A stretch of 64,000 nucleotides of DNA, taken from Streptomyces sp. RKND-216 (GTDB lineage: Bacteria > Actinomycetota > Actinomycetes > Streptomycetales > Streptomycetaceae). Below are positions 46,750-61,610 of the stretch, piece by piece. Below the pieces are notes generated by a model that was not told where the DNA came from, did no database searches, and was given only the letters and a program-made list of their open reading frames with translations. The DNA is taken from contig NZ_SSBQ01000002.1 of the NCBI RefSeq assembly GCF_004795255.1, positions 1,113,501 through 1,177,500 of the forward strand, in the 5' to 3' direction. The position numbers and the translations under genes were made by a program. Positions within the stretch are counted from its first letter, which is position 1, and every line of letters starts with the position of its first letter.

Positions 46750-47571
46750 TCAGCCCTGCTCGGGGTCGCCGCGGGTGTAGGTGACGCGCTCCACCGTGCC
46801 GACCTCGCCGAGCCGGTCGACCTCCTTGCCGTTGACCCACAGCTTGACGGCTCCGGCGTTGCCGAAGACCAGGTCGAGCTGCTCGTCGTCAATGAAGGTC
46901 TTGGTGCCGCCCTCGTTGAGGACACCCTCGAAGATCAGCTTGCCGGTGTGGTCGGTGGCGGAGATCCAGCTGTTGCCGTCGTCGGCCTCCATCCGCACCG
47001 TCACCTTGTCGGCCGGGACGCCGGCGATGGCGCTCTCGGACGGCTCGGGCTCGGGCTTGGACGGCTTCTTCTGATCGGGCTTGGCGTCGGGCTTGTCGCC
47101 GTCGGGCTTCTCGGCCGGTTCCTCCTGGGCGACCTGGCTCCCGTTGCCGCCCTCCTCCCCGGTGAACAGCGTGAAGCCGACGAAGCCGACGACGGCCACG
47201 ATGGCGGCGACCATGGCCGCGGTCCAGTTGGGACGGCGGGGCTCGGGTCGGATGCGTTCGGCCTCGAACAGCGTCGCGGCAGGAGTGGGTTCGGGACGCC
47301 CGCCGTGCTCGGCGTCGTACTGTGCGACCAGGGCGTCCGCGTCCAGCCCGACGGCACGGGCGAGCGTGCGGACGTGGCCACGGGCGTAGACGTCACCGCC
47401 GCAGCGGGAGAAGTCGTCATCCTCGATCGCGTGGACGATGGGCACCCGCACGCGGGTCGACGTACTGACCTCTTCCACGGTCAGCCGGGCGTCGATACGG
47501 GCCTTCTGGAGGGCTCGACCGACCGAGGGCCGGTCCTCTTCGGGGGCTTCGGGAGCGTTGCCGATGGACAC
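46750..47571 (-). CDS. RodZ-like membrane protein with HTH and DUF4115 domains
   Basis: A 273-residue protein with an N-terminal XRE-type helix-turn-helix (SVGRALQKARIDARLTVEEV), one membrane segment at about residues 116-136 (AAMVAAIVAVVGFVGFTLF), a charged Pro/Lys linker and an extracytoplasmic DUF4115 beta domain. This is the RodZ plan, which links MreB to the envelope in other bacteria. The GTG at 47571 is chosen over one at 47598 because AAAGG precedes it and family members begin at SIGN. It lies between ftsK and rimO. Confidence 0.88.
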   Translation of the reverse strand: MSIGNAPEAPEEDRPSVGRALQKARIDARLTVEEVSTSTRVRVPIVHAIEDDDFSRCGGDVYARGHVRTLARAVGLDADALVAQYDAEHGGRPEPTPAATLFEAERIRPEPRRPNWTAAMVAAIVAVVGFVGFTLFTGEEGGNGSQVAQEEPAEKPDGDKPDAKPDQKKPSKPEPEPSESAIAGVPADKVTVRMEADDGNSWISATDHTGKLIFEGVLNEGGTKTFIDDEQLDLVFGNAGAVKLWVNGKEVDRLGEVGTVERVTYTRGDPEQG

Positions 47572-47760
47572 GGGGGAGCCTTTCGAGCGTGTAGCCACCT
47601 GCTGGAGGTTCAGTCTAGGGGTGCTGCATTCGGGTCGGGCAAGCGGGCGGGCGGACGGTGTCCGCCATCAGGATTGGCATACCACCTGATGGTGGAACAT
47701 GCAGCCGTCCCTCTTTCCGCTTTGACGTATCAACGCGGGAAACGGTTGCCCGAATCACCC

Positions 47761-50547
47761 TTACGAGTCAGTCTCCCCGCGGATGAGGGCCAGCACTCCG
47801 TCCAGTTCATCCGGTTTTACCAGAACATCCCGAGCTTTGGACCCCTCACTGGGCCCCACCACGCCACGTGACTCCATCAGATCCATCAGCCGGCCCGCTT
47901 TGGCGAAGCCGACGCGCAGCTTCCGCTGGAGCATCGACGTCGACCCGAACTGGGTCGAGACGACCAGCTCCGCCGCCTGGCAGAGCAGATCCATGTCGTC
48001 GCCGATCTCCTCATCGATCTCCTTCTTCTTCGACTGCCCGACAAGCACGTCGTCGCGGAAGACCGGGGTCATCTGCGCCTTGCAGTGGTCGACCAGGCCG
48101 CTGACCTCGTCCTCGGTGACGAAGGCGCCCTGCATACGCGTCGGCTTGCTCGCCCCCATCGGCAGGAACAGCCCGTCGCCCTTGCCGATCAGCTTCTCCG
48201 CACCCGCCTGGTCCAGGATGACCCGACTGTCGGCCAGCGAGGAGGTGGAGAAGGCGAGCCGCGAGGGCACGTTCGCCTTGATGAGCCCGGTGACCACATC
48301 GACCGACGGCCGCTGGGTGGCCAGTACCAGGTGGATGCCGGCCGCACGCGCCAGCTGGGTGATCCGCACGATCGCGTCCTCCACGTCGCGCGGCGCCACC
48401 ATCATCAGGTCGGCAAGCTCGTCCACGATGACCATCAGGTAGGGGTACGGCGCCAGCTCCCGTTCGCTGCCCTCCGGCGTCCGGGCCTTCCCGCTGCGCA
48501 CGGCCGCGTTGAAGTCGTCGATGTGGCGGTAGCCGAAGGCGGCGAGGTCGTCGTAGCGCAGGTCCATCTCCCGCACGACCCACTGCAGCGCCTCGGCGGC
48601 CTTCTTGGGGTTCGTGATGATCGGCGTGATCAGGTGCGGGATGCCCTCGTAGGCAGTCAGCTCGACCCGCTTGGGGTCGATCAGCACCATCCGGACCTCC
48701 TCCGGAGTGGCGCGGGCCAGCACCGAGGAGATCAGGCAGTTGATGCAGGACGACTTGCCGGAGCCGGTGGCGCCGGCCACCAGCACGTGCGGCATGGTCG
48801 CCAGGTCGTGGGTCACGTAGCCGCCCTCGACGTCCTTACCGAGCGCGACGAGCAGCGGCGCCTCCTCGCCGCTCGCCTGCGCCGAGCGCAGCACGTCGCC
48901 GAGGTTGACCATCTCCCGGTCGCTGTTCGGGATCTCGATGCCGACCGCCGACTTGCCGGGGATGGGCGAGATGATCCGCACGTCCGGGCTGGCGACGGCG
49001 TAGGCGATGTTCTTGGTCAGGGCGGTGATCTTCTCGACCTTGACCGCCGGGCCCAGCTCGATCTCGTAGCGGGTGACGGTCGGTCCGCGGGTGAAGCCGG
49101 TGACCGAGGCGTCGACCTTGAACTCGGTGAAGACGGTGGTCAGGGAGTCCACCACGTGGTCGTTCGCGGCGCTGCGGGTGCGACCGGGGCCGCCGCGTTC
49201 GAACAGATCGAGGGAGGGCAGCGCGTAGCTGATGTCGCCCGAGAGCTGGAGCTGCTCGGCGCGGGTGGTCTGCCCCTCCTCCGTACGCGGCGGCTCGGGG
49301 TCCTTGGTGAGGTCCGGCACGGAGGTCCGTCCGGAGTCCTCGCGCCGAGTGCCCCGCGCGCCGGGAACGACGGCGCCCCGCGCCTCGGAGCGTCCGTCGC
49401 CGGAGCCCGCGTCGTCGGCGAGGGACTCCTGCTGTCTGCGTCGCCGGTCGGACACCTCGTGGCTGAGGTCGGCGACCAGCGGCGAGGGCTGCACGCCGTG
49501 CAGCACGGCCCCGTCCAGTGAGGCGGCGGCAGCGGCGGCGACGTCCCACGCGGCCGACGAGCCAGCGTCCTCGTCCGCGCCGGACAGCGTATCCCGTCCG
49601 GCACCGTCGGCGTCCCGCGCCGCCGCAGGACGCCTGCGGCGGCGGCGCCTCTCCAGCGCCTCCTGCTCCGCCAGTTCGGGCGGCAGGTCCTTGCGCAGAC
49701 CCTGCGCCGGGCCTGCGCGGCGGCCGGACACGGAACCGTGGCCCTCTTCCGCCGCGTCCCGCTCGCCGTCCTCCGGTCGCGGAGTGACGACCCCCAGCCG
49801 GACGCCCAGCGCACGCAGCCGCTGCGGGATCGCGTTGACCGGAGTGGCCGTGACCACCAGCAGACCGAACACCGTGAGCAACACCAGCAGCGGCACTGCC
49901 AGCACCTCGCCCACGGTGAACCCGAGCGGAGTGAAGGAACCCCAGCCGATGAGACCGCCGGCGTCGCGGAGCGCCTCGGAGCCGTCGTCCCGGGCCGGCG
50001 CACCGCACGCGGCGTGCACCAGACCGAGGACGCCGGCGACCAGCGCCGAGAGGCCGATGACGATCCGCCCGTTGGCCTCCGGCTTCTCCGGGTGCCGGAT
50101 CAGCCGTACGGCCATGCCGCCGACCAGCAGCGGCACCAGCAGGTCCAGGCGGCCGAAGGCGCCGGTCACCAGCATCTCCACCAGTTCACCGACGGGCCCC
50201 TGCAGGTTCGACCACGTGCCTGCGGCGACCACCAGTGACACACCGAGCAGCAGCAGCGCCAGGCCGTCCTTGCGGTGCGCCGGGTCCAGGCCTCGAGCGC
50301 CTCTCCCTATACCGCGCAGCAGCGCGCCGACGGTGTGGGCGACGCCCAGCCAGCAGGCGCGCACGAGGCGGTAGACGCCGCTGGTGGGTGACGGAGCGGG
50401 CTTCGCCGCGGGGCGTCCGGCGGACGCCTTCTTCGCCGGAGCCTTCCGGGGTGCGGCCTTCTTCCCCGCTGCCGGGGCCTTCTTGGCCGCGGGCTTCTTC
50501 GCGGGCGCCTTTCCGGCGGCAGCCTTGCCGGGCGTACGTGAGGCCAT
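47761..50547 (-). CDS. ftsK: DNA translocase FtsK/SpoIIIE
   Basis: A 928-residue hexameric DNA pump that clears chromosome from division and sporulation septa. An N-terminal Ala/Lys-rich stretch precedes four membrane segments (about 85-250). A disordered, charged linker (to about 430) leads to the motor with Walker A VAGATGSGKSSCIN and the Walker B LMVIVDELADLMM. The gamma winged helix at the C-terminus (RVGFAKAGRLMDLMESRGVV) reads the KOPS/SRS-type orienting sequences. The start is at ATG 50547 (MASRTPGKAAAG); the binding site is weak. Confidence 0.94.
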   Translation of the reverse strand: MASRTPGKAAAGKAPAKKPAAKKAPAAGKKAAPRKAPAKKASAGRPAAKPAPSPTSGVYRLVRACWLGVAHTVGALLRGIGRGARGLDPAHRKDGLALLLLGVSLVVAAGTWSNLQGPVGELVEMLVTGAFGRLDLLVPLLVGGMAVRLIRHPEKPEANGRIVIGLSALVAGVLGLVHAACGAPARDDGSEALRDAGGLIGWGSFTPLGFTVGEVLAVPLLVLLTVFGLLVVTATPVNAIPQRLRALGVRLGVVTPRPEDGERDAAEEGHGSVSGRRAGPAQGLRKDLPPELAEQEALERRRRRRRPAAARDADGAGRDTLSGADEDAGSSAAWDVAAAAAASLDGAVLHGVQPSPLVADLSHEVSDRRRRQQESLADDAGSGDGRSEARGAVVPGARGTRREDSGRTSVPDLTKDPEPPRTEEGQTTRAEQLQLSGDISYALPSLDLFERGGPGRTRSAANDHVVDSLTTVFTEFKVDASVTGFTRGPTVTRYEIELGPAVKVEKITALTKNIAYAVASPDVRIISPIPGKSAVGIEIPNSDREMVNLGDVLRSAQASGEEAPLLVALGKDVEGGYVTHDLATMPHVLVAGATGSGKSSCINCLISSVLARATPEEVRMVLIDPKRVELTAYEGIPHLITPIITNPKKAAEALQWVVREMDLRYDDLAAFGYRHIDDFNAAVRSGKARTPEGSERELAPYPYLMVIVDELADLMMVAPRDVEDAIVRITQLARAAGIHLVLATQRPSVDVVTGLIKANVPSRLAFSTSSLADSRVILDQAGAEKLIGKGDGLFLPMGASKPTRMQGAFVTEDEVSGLVDHCKAQMTPVFRDDVLVGQSKKKEIDEEIGDDMDLLCQAAELVVSTQFGSTSMLQRKLRVGFAKAGRLMDLMESRGVVGPSEGSKARDVLVKPDELDGVLALIRGETDS

Positions 50548-50688
50548 GGTGGTGAGGTTACAGAAGTTGCCGGTCCGGGGCACGGACGCCCGGGAGGGCG
50601 GCGGGACGCCGACCGGGCGGGCACTCGGGCTCCGTGACGACGCCTCAGCCGTACGGGAGCCCCGCGGGTCCGCACGGCGGCGGGGCGG

Positions 50689-51387
50689 TCAGTTCTGCGA
50701 GGGGAGCTGGGTGCTGGAACCCCCGGAGCCCGGTTCCAGAGCGTCAAGTGCCCTGCGCAGGCCGGTGAGTTTGCGTTCCAGGTGGGCGGCGGTCGCGACG
50801 GCGGCGGCGTCCGCCGAGTCGTCGAGCTGCTTGGACAGGGCCTCGGCCTGCTCCTCCACGGACGCCAGCCGGGCGGAGAGTTCGGTCAGCAGACCGGTCC
50901 GGCCGCCCTCCTCCGCCGCGCCGGCGCCGTTGGCCGACGCGCGGCCGCCGCCGTTGTCGAGCTGGAGGCGTAGCAGCGAGGCCTGCTCGCGGAGCTGCAC
51001 GTTCTTCATGTACAGCTCGACGAACACGGAGACCTTGGCGCGCAGCACCCACGGATCGAAGGGCTTGGAGATGTAGTCCACCGCACCTGCCGCGTAGCCG
51101 CGGAAGGTGTGGTGGGGGCCGTGGTTGATGGCGGTGAGGAAGATGATGGGGATGTCCCGGGTGCGCTCCCGGCGCTTGATGTGCGCGGCGGTCTCGAAGC
51201 CGTCCATGCCGGGCATCTGCACGTCCAGCAGGATGACCGCGAAGTCGTCCGTCAACAGCGCCTTGAGCGCTTCCTCCCCTGACGATGCCCGCACGAGCGT
51301 CTGATCGAGCGCCGAGAGGATGGCCTCCAGCGCCAGCAGATTCTCCGGCCGGTCATCGACCAGGAGGATCTTGGCCTTCTGCACCAT
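50689..51387 (-). CDS. osaB: Response regulator OsaB
   Basis: A 232-residue regulator with a receiver domain (D11/D12, phospho-acceptor Asp55 in [13 protein letters not shown], and Lys in DYISKPFDP) and a C-terminal coiled-coil (SLLRLQLDN and [15 protein letters not shown]) rather than a DNA-binding domain. The ATG at 51387 follows GGAGGAC. In S. coelicolor OsaB is needed for osmoadaptation and aerial growth and is the partner of the hybrid kinase OsaA, encoded directly upstream here. It may act through protein-protein contact. Confidence 0.9.
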   Translation of the reverse strand: MVQKAKILLVDDRPENLLALEAILSALDQTLVRASSGEEALKALLTDDFAVILLDVQMPGMDGFETAAHIKRRERTRDIPIIFLTAINHGPHHTFRGYAAGAVDYISKPFDPWVLRAKVSVFVELYMKNVQLREQASLLRLQLDNGGGRASANGAGAAEEGGRTGLLTELSARLASVEEQAEALSKQLDDSADAAAVATAAHLERKLTGLRRALDALEPGSGGSSTQLPSQN

Positions 51388-51629
51388 GGCCCGTCCTCCT
51401 CGTCCCGGCAGCCCACCGGTCTCCGCCCCACGGAGCGGCTCCGTTCTGCCGCCCGTCCTTGTGCCGGTCATGGTAGCCGCAGCCGGGCGGCCACCACACC
51501 CTGTCACCGTGATGTCACTGTGCACGTCAGCAAGAACGCGCGGGGGGACCGGAAGGTTCCCCAGCTTTACACGTTCCCACACATGGCCGACCACTTCACA
51601 ACGGCCCCGCCCGGAACGAGAGCGACGCC

Positions 51630-51659
51630 GCCCGGTGCGGGACGGGTCCCGCACCGGGC
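51630..51659 (-). terminator. Terminator after osaA
   Basis: GCCCGGTGCGGGA (51630-51642) pairs with TCCCGCACCGGGC (51647-51659), closing 4 bases. It starts 23 bases after the osaA stop. The rest of the 295-base gap upstream of osaB holds no gene. Confidence 0.7.
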
Positions 51660-51682
51660 CCGCCACCCCGCACCGTGTCACA

Positions 51683-57376
<5,694 letters not shown>

Positions 57377-57636
57377 CGTGTCCCTCCCGAGGGTCGACCG
57401 CCGAAACGGGCTGGTGCTCCGAACCTTCCCAGTGTTTCACCCTGCCGGAACGAGGCGATAACAGTTCGGCAGCATGGCACACCACCGGGCCCGGGCGCCG
57501 AGTAGGGGGGAAACACCCCCGACCGGCACCCGCGCACCCTGCGAACGTAAGTAACCTGGCATCCGGCTGTCCAACGCCCCGCAACACCGGGCCGGGGCGG
57601 TGGAGTGAGTGGAAGGCAACGGAGGGGCCTCGGGGA

Positions 57637-60345
57637 ATGCCAGAGCAGAGCGCCGAGCAGGGGCGGACGGCGGCGATCGGTGCGCAGCGCACACCCGCGG
57701 ACACGGGCAGCGAACAGAAACCTTCAGGGAGAGCAGTGATCACCGCACGAGCCGCGGCCACCTTCGAGCCCGTCGGCCGATCCGTCGCGGTGGCCCGCGG
57801 CTTCGTACGGGACACCCTCCAGGGCTGGGGCCTCGGAGAGATCGTGGACGACGCGGTCGTCCTCACCAGCGAACTGGTCACCAACGCCGTCATCCACGCC
57901 GGCACCTCCGCCGAGGTGATCTGCCTCCGCGAGGAGGACACCGTGCGCGTCGAGGTCGTCGACCACTACCCCGAGCGGGAGCTGCCGCTGCACGACGCCG
58001 GCCAGCCGCACGGCAACCCCGACCGCGAGGGCGGGCGCGGCCTGCTGCTGTGCGCCGCGCTCGCCTCCCGCTGGGGCGTCGACTACGCGGCGGCCGACAA
58101 GCGCGTCTGGTTCCGCCTGGACCTGCCGGAGCGTCCCGTCGGCACCCGCGCCGCCGGCCCCGCCCTCCCCGACGCCGCCCTGCCGGTCGCCGCACACCGC
58201 GTGCACGTCGCGGTCATCCAGGTCGACCGCGGCGGAGCCGTCGGCTCCTGGAACGAGGACGCGACGGAACTCTTCGGCTACACCGCCGAACAGGTCGTGG
58301 GCAAACCGCTCACCGACCTGGCCGCCTGGCCGCACACCCCCGGCACGGGCACCGGCATCGCCGAGGCCCTCCAGCTCTCCCGCTGGGAGGGGTCGTACGG
58401 CATGCGGGACACCGACGGCCGGACGGTCGCCGTCTACGCGTCGCACCTGCGCGTGCGCGACAGCGACGGCGAACCGTCAACCGTGTGTCTGCTCGTGCGG
58501 GACCACGAACGGGCCGTGCTCCAGTCGCCGCCGCGCGGACACGGCGGGGACGGCGACCCCCAGAACGGGCGGGAAGGCCAGACCGCGGACCCGTTCGAGG
58601 TGTTCATCGGCTCACCCGCCCCGGACGATCTGGACGGCCTGCTCCAGCGCACCGTGGAGCGCGCACGCGACATGCTCGACGGCGACGCCGCCTACCTCCT
58701 GCTGGCCACCGACGACGAGACCGAACTCGAGGTGCGCGCCTCGACCGGCCTGACCTCCGCGCGGCAGCGGTTCGCCCGCGTCCCCGTCGAGGCAGGCAGC
58801 GGCCGCTACGGCTCGGCCCGGATGCCCTCCGTGCATGAGGACCTGGCGGTCGTCCCCGGCGCCGTGCCGCTGCTGGAGGGCACCGGCATGCGGTCGGTGG
58901 TCATCGTCCCGCTCAAGGTCGAGGGCCGTCTCACCGGCTCACTGGGGGTCGCCACCGAATCGCCAGGCCGGTACACCAACGAGGAGGCACTGCGTCTCCA
59001 GTTCGCCGCCGACCGCATCGCCCTCGCCGTGGAACGCGCCCGGCTGACGGAACTGGAACGGCTGCGCCGGGGTTCGCTGTCTTTCCTCGTGGAGGCGTCC
59101 GACCTGCTGGCCGGCACGCTGGACCGCAACCAGACGCTCGCCCTGATGGCACAGATGACCGTGCCCACCCTGGCGTCCTGGTGCGCCGTCTACACGGTGG
59201 CCGAACCGGGCTCGGAACCCGCACTCGCCTACGTGCTGCACGAGGACGAGGAGCGCATCGACAGCCTCAAGGCCCTCCTCGGCAAGGTCGATCCCCCGGA
59301 CCCGGTGCCCGCGCCCGGCGCCCGGCTGTGGACCGCCCCGACCGACACCGCGCACGGCTCCGCGCTGCGCACCTCGCTGCGCAGCGCGACGCTCGGCGAG
59401 GACGACAACCCCGCCCCGGGGTCCGGACTCGCCACCGCCGCTGCCGTGGGCGGCGAGACCGTGGTGATGCCACTGGTCGCCCGCAACCGGGTCATCGGCA
59501 TGCTCGTCCTCGGCAAGCCGACCGACGAGCGGTTCCGCCAGGAGATCATTGAGCTGGCGGAGGATCTGTCCCGCCGCGCCGCACTCGCGCTGGACAACGC
59601 GCGCCTCTACTCGGAGCGGACCGCGATCAGCCAGTCCCTGCAGCGCAGCCTGCTTCCCCCGGGGCTCCCCGATGTCCCCGGCATGGAGGTCGAGGTCATC
59701 TACCGCGCCGCGGGCGAGGGCAACGAAGTCGGCGGCGACTTCTACGACCTGTTCGAGATCCGCGACGGCGGATACGGCTTCGCCATCGGCGACGTCTGCG
59801 GCACCGGCCCGGAGGCCGCCGCCGTCACCGGCCTCGCGCGGCACGCGCTGCGTCTCCTCGCCCGCGAGGGCTTCGCCGGCCCCGCCGTGCTGGAACGTCT
59901 CAACGCCGCGATCCTCGACGAGGGCGCCCGCAGCCGCTTCCTCACCCTGTTGTACGGCGAGTTGTGGCCGCAGCCCGACGGCGGCGCCCGGCTCGAGGTG
60001 GTGTGCGCGGGTCATCCGCTGCCGCTCCGCCTGCGGCCGGACGGCACGGTCGAACCGGCGGCCGAACCGCAGCCGCTGCTCGGCGTCATGGAAGACCTGG
60101 AACTGTACGAGCAGCACGTCGTGCTGGAGCCGGGAGACGTGATGCTGTGCGTCACCGACGGGGTGACGGAGCGTCGGGAGGGCACCCGCATGCTCGGTGA
60201 CGACGGCCTCGCCGCCGCGCTCTCCACGTGCACGGGGCTCACGGCCGGCGCAGTGGCGGCGCGCATCATGCGCACCGTCGAGCACTTCGCCAGCGTGCCG
60301 CTCTCGGACGACATGGCGATCCTGACCATGCGCGCTCCCGGCTGA
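57637..60345 (+). CDS. osaC: Multi-domain anti-sigma kinase / PP2C phosphatase OsaC
   Basis: A 902-residue cytosolic regulator. An RsbW-like HATPase domain (about 30-165) has DDAVVLTSELVTNAVIHAG and GGRGLLLC. A PAS domain (about 190-290) and GAF domains (about 320-470 and 490-640) follow. A C-terminal SpoIIE/RsbU PP2C phosphatase (about 690-900) has EVGGDFYDLFE and GDVCGTGPEAA. In S. coelicolor OsaC modulates sigma-B after osmotic stress. The ATG follows GGAGGGG. It is divergent from osaA across 260 bases. Having both a kinase-like and a phosphatase domain, it could both bind a sigma factor and dephosphorylate an antagonist. Confidence 0.93.
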   Translation: MPEQSAEQGRTAAIGAQRTPADTGSEQKPSGRAVITARAAATFEPVGRSVAVARGFVRDTLQGWGLGEIVDDAVVLTSELVTNAVIHAGTSAEVICLREEDTVRVEVVDHYPERELPLHDAGQPHGNPDREGGRGLLLCAALASRWGVDYAAADKRVWFRLDLPERPVGTRAAGPALPDAALPVAAHRVHVAVIQVDRGGAVGSWNEDATELFGYTAEQVVGKPLTDLAAWPHTPGTGTGIAEALQLSRWEGSYGMRDTDGRTVAVYASHLRVRDSDGEPSTVCLLVRDHERAVLQSPPRGHGGDGDPQNGREGQTADPFEVFIGSPAPDDLDGLLQRTVERARDMLDGDAAYLLLATDDETELEVRASTGLTSARQRFARVPVEAGSGRYGSARMPSVHEDLAVVPGAVPLLEGTGMRSVVIVPLKVEGRLTGSLGVATESPGRYTNEEALRLQFAADRIALAVERARLTELERLRRGSLSFLVEASDLLAGTLDRNQTLALMAQMTVPTLASWCAVYTVAEPGSEPALAYVLHEDEERIDSLKALLGKVDPPDPVPAPGARLWTAPTDTAHGSALRTSLRSATLGEDDNPAPGSGLATAAAVGGETVVMPLVARNRVIGMLVLGKPTDERFRQEIIELAEDLSRRAALALDNARLYSERTAISQSLQRSLLPPGLPDVPGMEVEVIYRAAGEGNEVGGDFYDLFEIRDGGYGFAIGDVCGTGPEAAAVTGLARHALRLLAREGFAGPAVLERLNAAILDEGARSRFLTLLYGELWPQPDGGARLEVVCAGHPLPLRLRPDGTVEPAAEPQPLLGVMEDLELYEQHVVLEPGDVMLCVTDGVTERREGTRMLGDDGLAAALSTCTGLTAGAVAARIMRTVEHFASVPLSDDMAILTMRAPG

Positions 60346-60374
60346 CGGGCGGGAGCACCGCCGGTGCTCCCGGT

Positions 60375-60418
60375 ACGACGAAGGGCCTTCACCGCGCGCG
60401 GTGAAGGCCCTTCGTCGT
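60375..60418. terminator. Very long hairpin between osaC and tRNA-Thr
   Basis: A perfect 21-bp stem, 60375-60395 with 60398-60418, is joined by only 2 bases (the real loop must open further). It ends 2 bases from the tRNA 3' end and 30 bases after osaC, so it can terminate both convergent transcripts. Confidence 0.85.
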
Positions 60419-60420
60419 GG

Positions 60421-60493
60421 AGCCCCAAAACGGAATCGAACCGTTGACCTTCTCCTTACCATGGAGACGCTCTGCCGACTGAGCTATTGGGGC
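60421..60493 (-). tRNA. tRNA-Thr (anticodon GGT)
   Basis: A 73-base cloverleaf on the minus strand: acceptor GCCCCAA with TTGGGGC, D stem GCTC/GAGC, anticodon stem TCTCC/GGAGA with loop ATGGTAA (anticodon GGT, reading ACC/ACU), and T stem AACGG/CCGTT with loop TTCGATT. The discriminator base is T. CCA is not encoded. Confidence 0.97.
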
Positions 60494-60569
60494 GCGTCGA
60501 CGTCGTCGATCATACCTGACGGCGCGGAGTGCTCCGCACCGGGAGGAGGCCCGCGCAGGTCGGCCGGAG

Positions 60570-61274
60570 TCAGCAGGCGGGCTCCAGCAGCAATCCGCCC
60601 AGCGCGTTGCAGGCCGCGACGATGCGGTGGAGCTCACGCTTCGTCAGGGACGCGTGCAGGGGCAGGGCGAGACACGTATGGGCTGCCTCCTCGGCAACGG
60701 GCAGACGTACGCCCGGAGAGAATCCCGGCGTCCGGTGCACCGGCGCCTTCACCGGTACGTGGCACTCCACCCCCTTGGCCCGCAGGGCGTGCAGGTAGGC
60801 GTCGCGGTCCGGCCGTCCGTTCCCCTGTACGCGCACGACGTACGCAGAGTAGGCGTGCTGGGCGCCACGAGCCGTGACGGGGGTGACGACGCCGCGGAGG
60901 CGTGCGTTCAGATGGGACGCGTTCCGGCGGCGTGCGGCGAGTTCGAGCGGTGTGGGCCCGGCGCACTCGGCCGCGTCGCGGCCGACGGGGACGAGCCGGG
61001 CACGGTGGCCGGCGACGACCGACTCCAGCCGGTCCGTGGGCGCCGGGTGGCCGAACAGGTCGACGGCCGCGACAGCGCAGGTGCGTGAGGTCAACGCGCC
61101 TGCGACGCTCGCCGGATCGATGCAGTAGGTGTGCGGATCGATGTCGACGACGACGGGTACCGCGCCCAGGCGGCGTACCTGCTCGGCAGCCTCGTCCCCG
61201 CCGAACCCCGGGAGGATCACCTCGTCCCCGGCGGCGACGCCGGCGTCTCTCAGTTCGTTCCCCATGCCCGTCAT
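60570..61274 (-). CDS. Short, divergent DegT/DnrJ/EryC1-like protein
   Basis: A 234-residue protein similar to the middle and end of DegT-family PLP aminotransferases: GVAAGDEVILPGFGGDE, VDIDPHTYCIDP, VDLFGHPAPTDRLE, and a C-terminal YSAYVVRVQGNGRP and GVECHVPVKAPVHRTPGF. The family's N-terminal 40-50 residues and the segment with the PLP-binding lysine (expected before about residue 130) are missing; instead VPVGRDAAECAGPTPLEL follows. The start at ATG 61274 (MTGMGNELRD) is uncertain, and ATG 61265 is possible. I recall such a gene next to rRNA operons in Streptomyces. Catalysis as an aminotransferase looks unlikely; the function is unknown. Confidence 0.75.
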   Translation of the reverse strand: MTGMGNELRDAGVAAGDEVILPGFGGDEAAEQVRRLGAVPVVVDIDPHTYCIDPASVAGALTSRTCAVAAVDLFGHPAPTDRLESVVAGHRARLVPVGRDAAECAGPTPLELAARRRNASHLNARLRGVVTPVTARGAQHAYSAYVVRVQGNGRPDRDAYLHALRAKGVECHVPVKAPVHRTPGFSPGVRLPVAEEAAHTCLALPLHASLTKRELHRIVAACNALGGLLLEPAC

Positions 61275-61311
61275 GGTGGTGCGTGGACGTGAACTCCGGG
61301 TGACGGAACGC

Positions 61312-61353
61312 GAAAAAGCCGTGGACCCCGATCTGACATCGGGACCCACGGCT
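61312..61353 (-). terminator. Rho-independent terminator of the rRNA operon
   Basis: AGCCGTGG(A)CCCCGAT and ATCGGGA(C)CCACGGCT form a long stem (61317-61353), followed on the minus strand by five T residues (61317-61313). It lies 10 bases after the 5S 3' end and is the only hairpin here with a classical T-tract. Confidence 0.9.
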
Positions 61354-61363
61354 CTCAATGATT

Positions 61364-61482
61364 GTTCGGCGGCGTCCTACTCTCCCACGAGGTCCCCCTC
61401 GCAGTACCATCGGCGCAATAAGGCTTAGCTTCCGGGTTCGGAAAGTAACCGGGCGTTTCCCTCACGCTATGACCACCGAAAC
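61364..61482 (-). rRNA. rrf: 5S ribosomal RNA
   Basis: A 119-base minus-strand sequence from GTTTCGGTGGTCATAGCGTG to GGACGCCGCCGAAC. The two ends pair (TTCGG with CCGAA), and the internal CCCGGTTAC and CCGAACCCGGAAGCTAAG segments are the conserved 5S core. It is the last RNA of the operon. Confidence 0.95.
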
Positions 61483-61610
61483 ACTATGAAACACACAAAC
61501 ACCGGGAGAACAACCGCAACCCCCCACACGCCACCAAAGGCGGGCAAGGAATTACGGGTTCTCGACCTGGTTGTGGTCTCAGAACCCACACAGTGGACGC
61601 GAGCCTCTAT
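61483..61610 (-). other. 23S-5S spacer
   Basis: A 128-base spacer without tRNA or reading frame. It contains inverted segments that probably take part in processing stems, such as the GGGTTCTGAGACC region. Confidence 0.6.

Noticed and set aside
45226..47871. 881-codon plus-strand open frame opposite rimO and the RodZ-like gene
   Set aside because: Antisense shadow of two genes with clear motifs on the other strand.
60401..60877. Plus-strand open frame starting over the tRNA
   Set aside because: It runs through the antisense of tRNA-Thr and the DegT-like gene and has no binding site.
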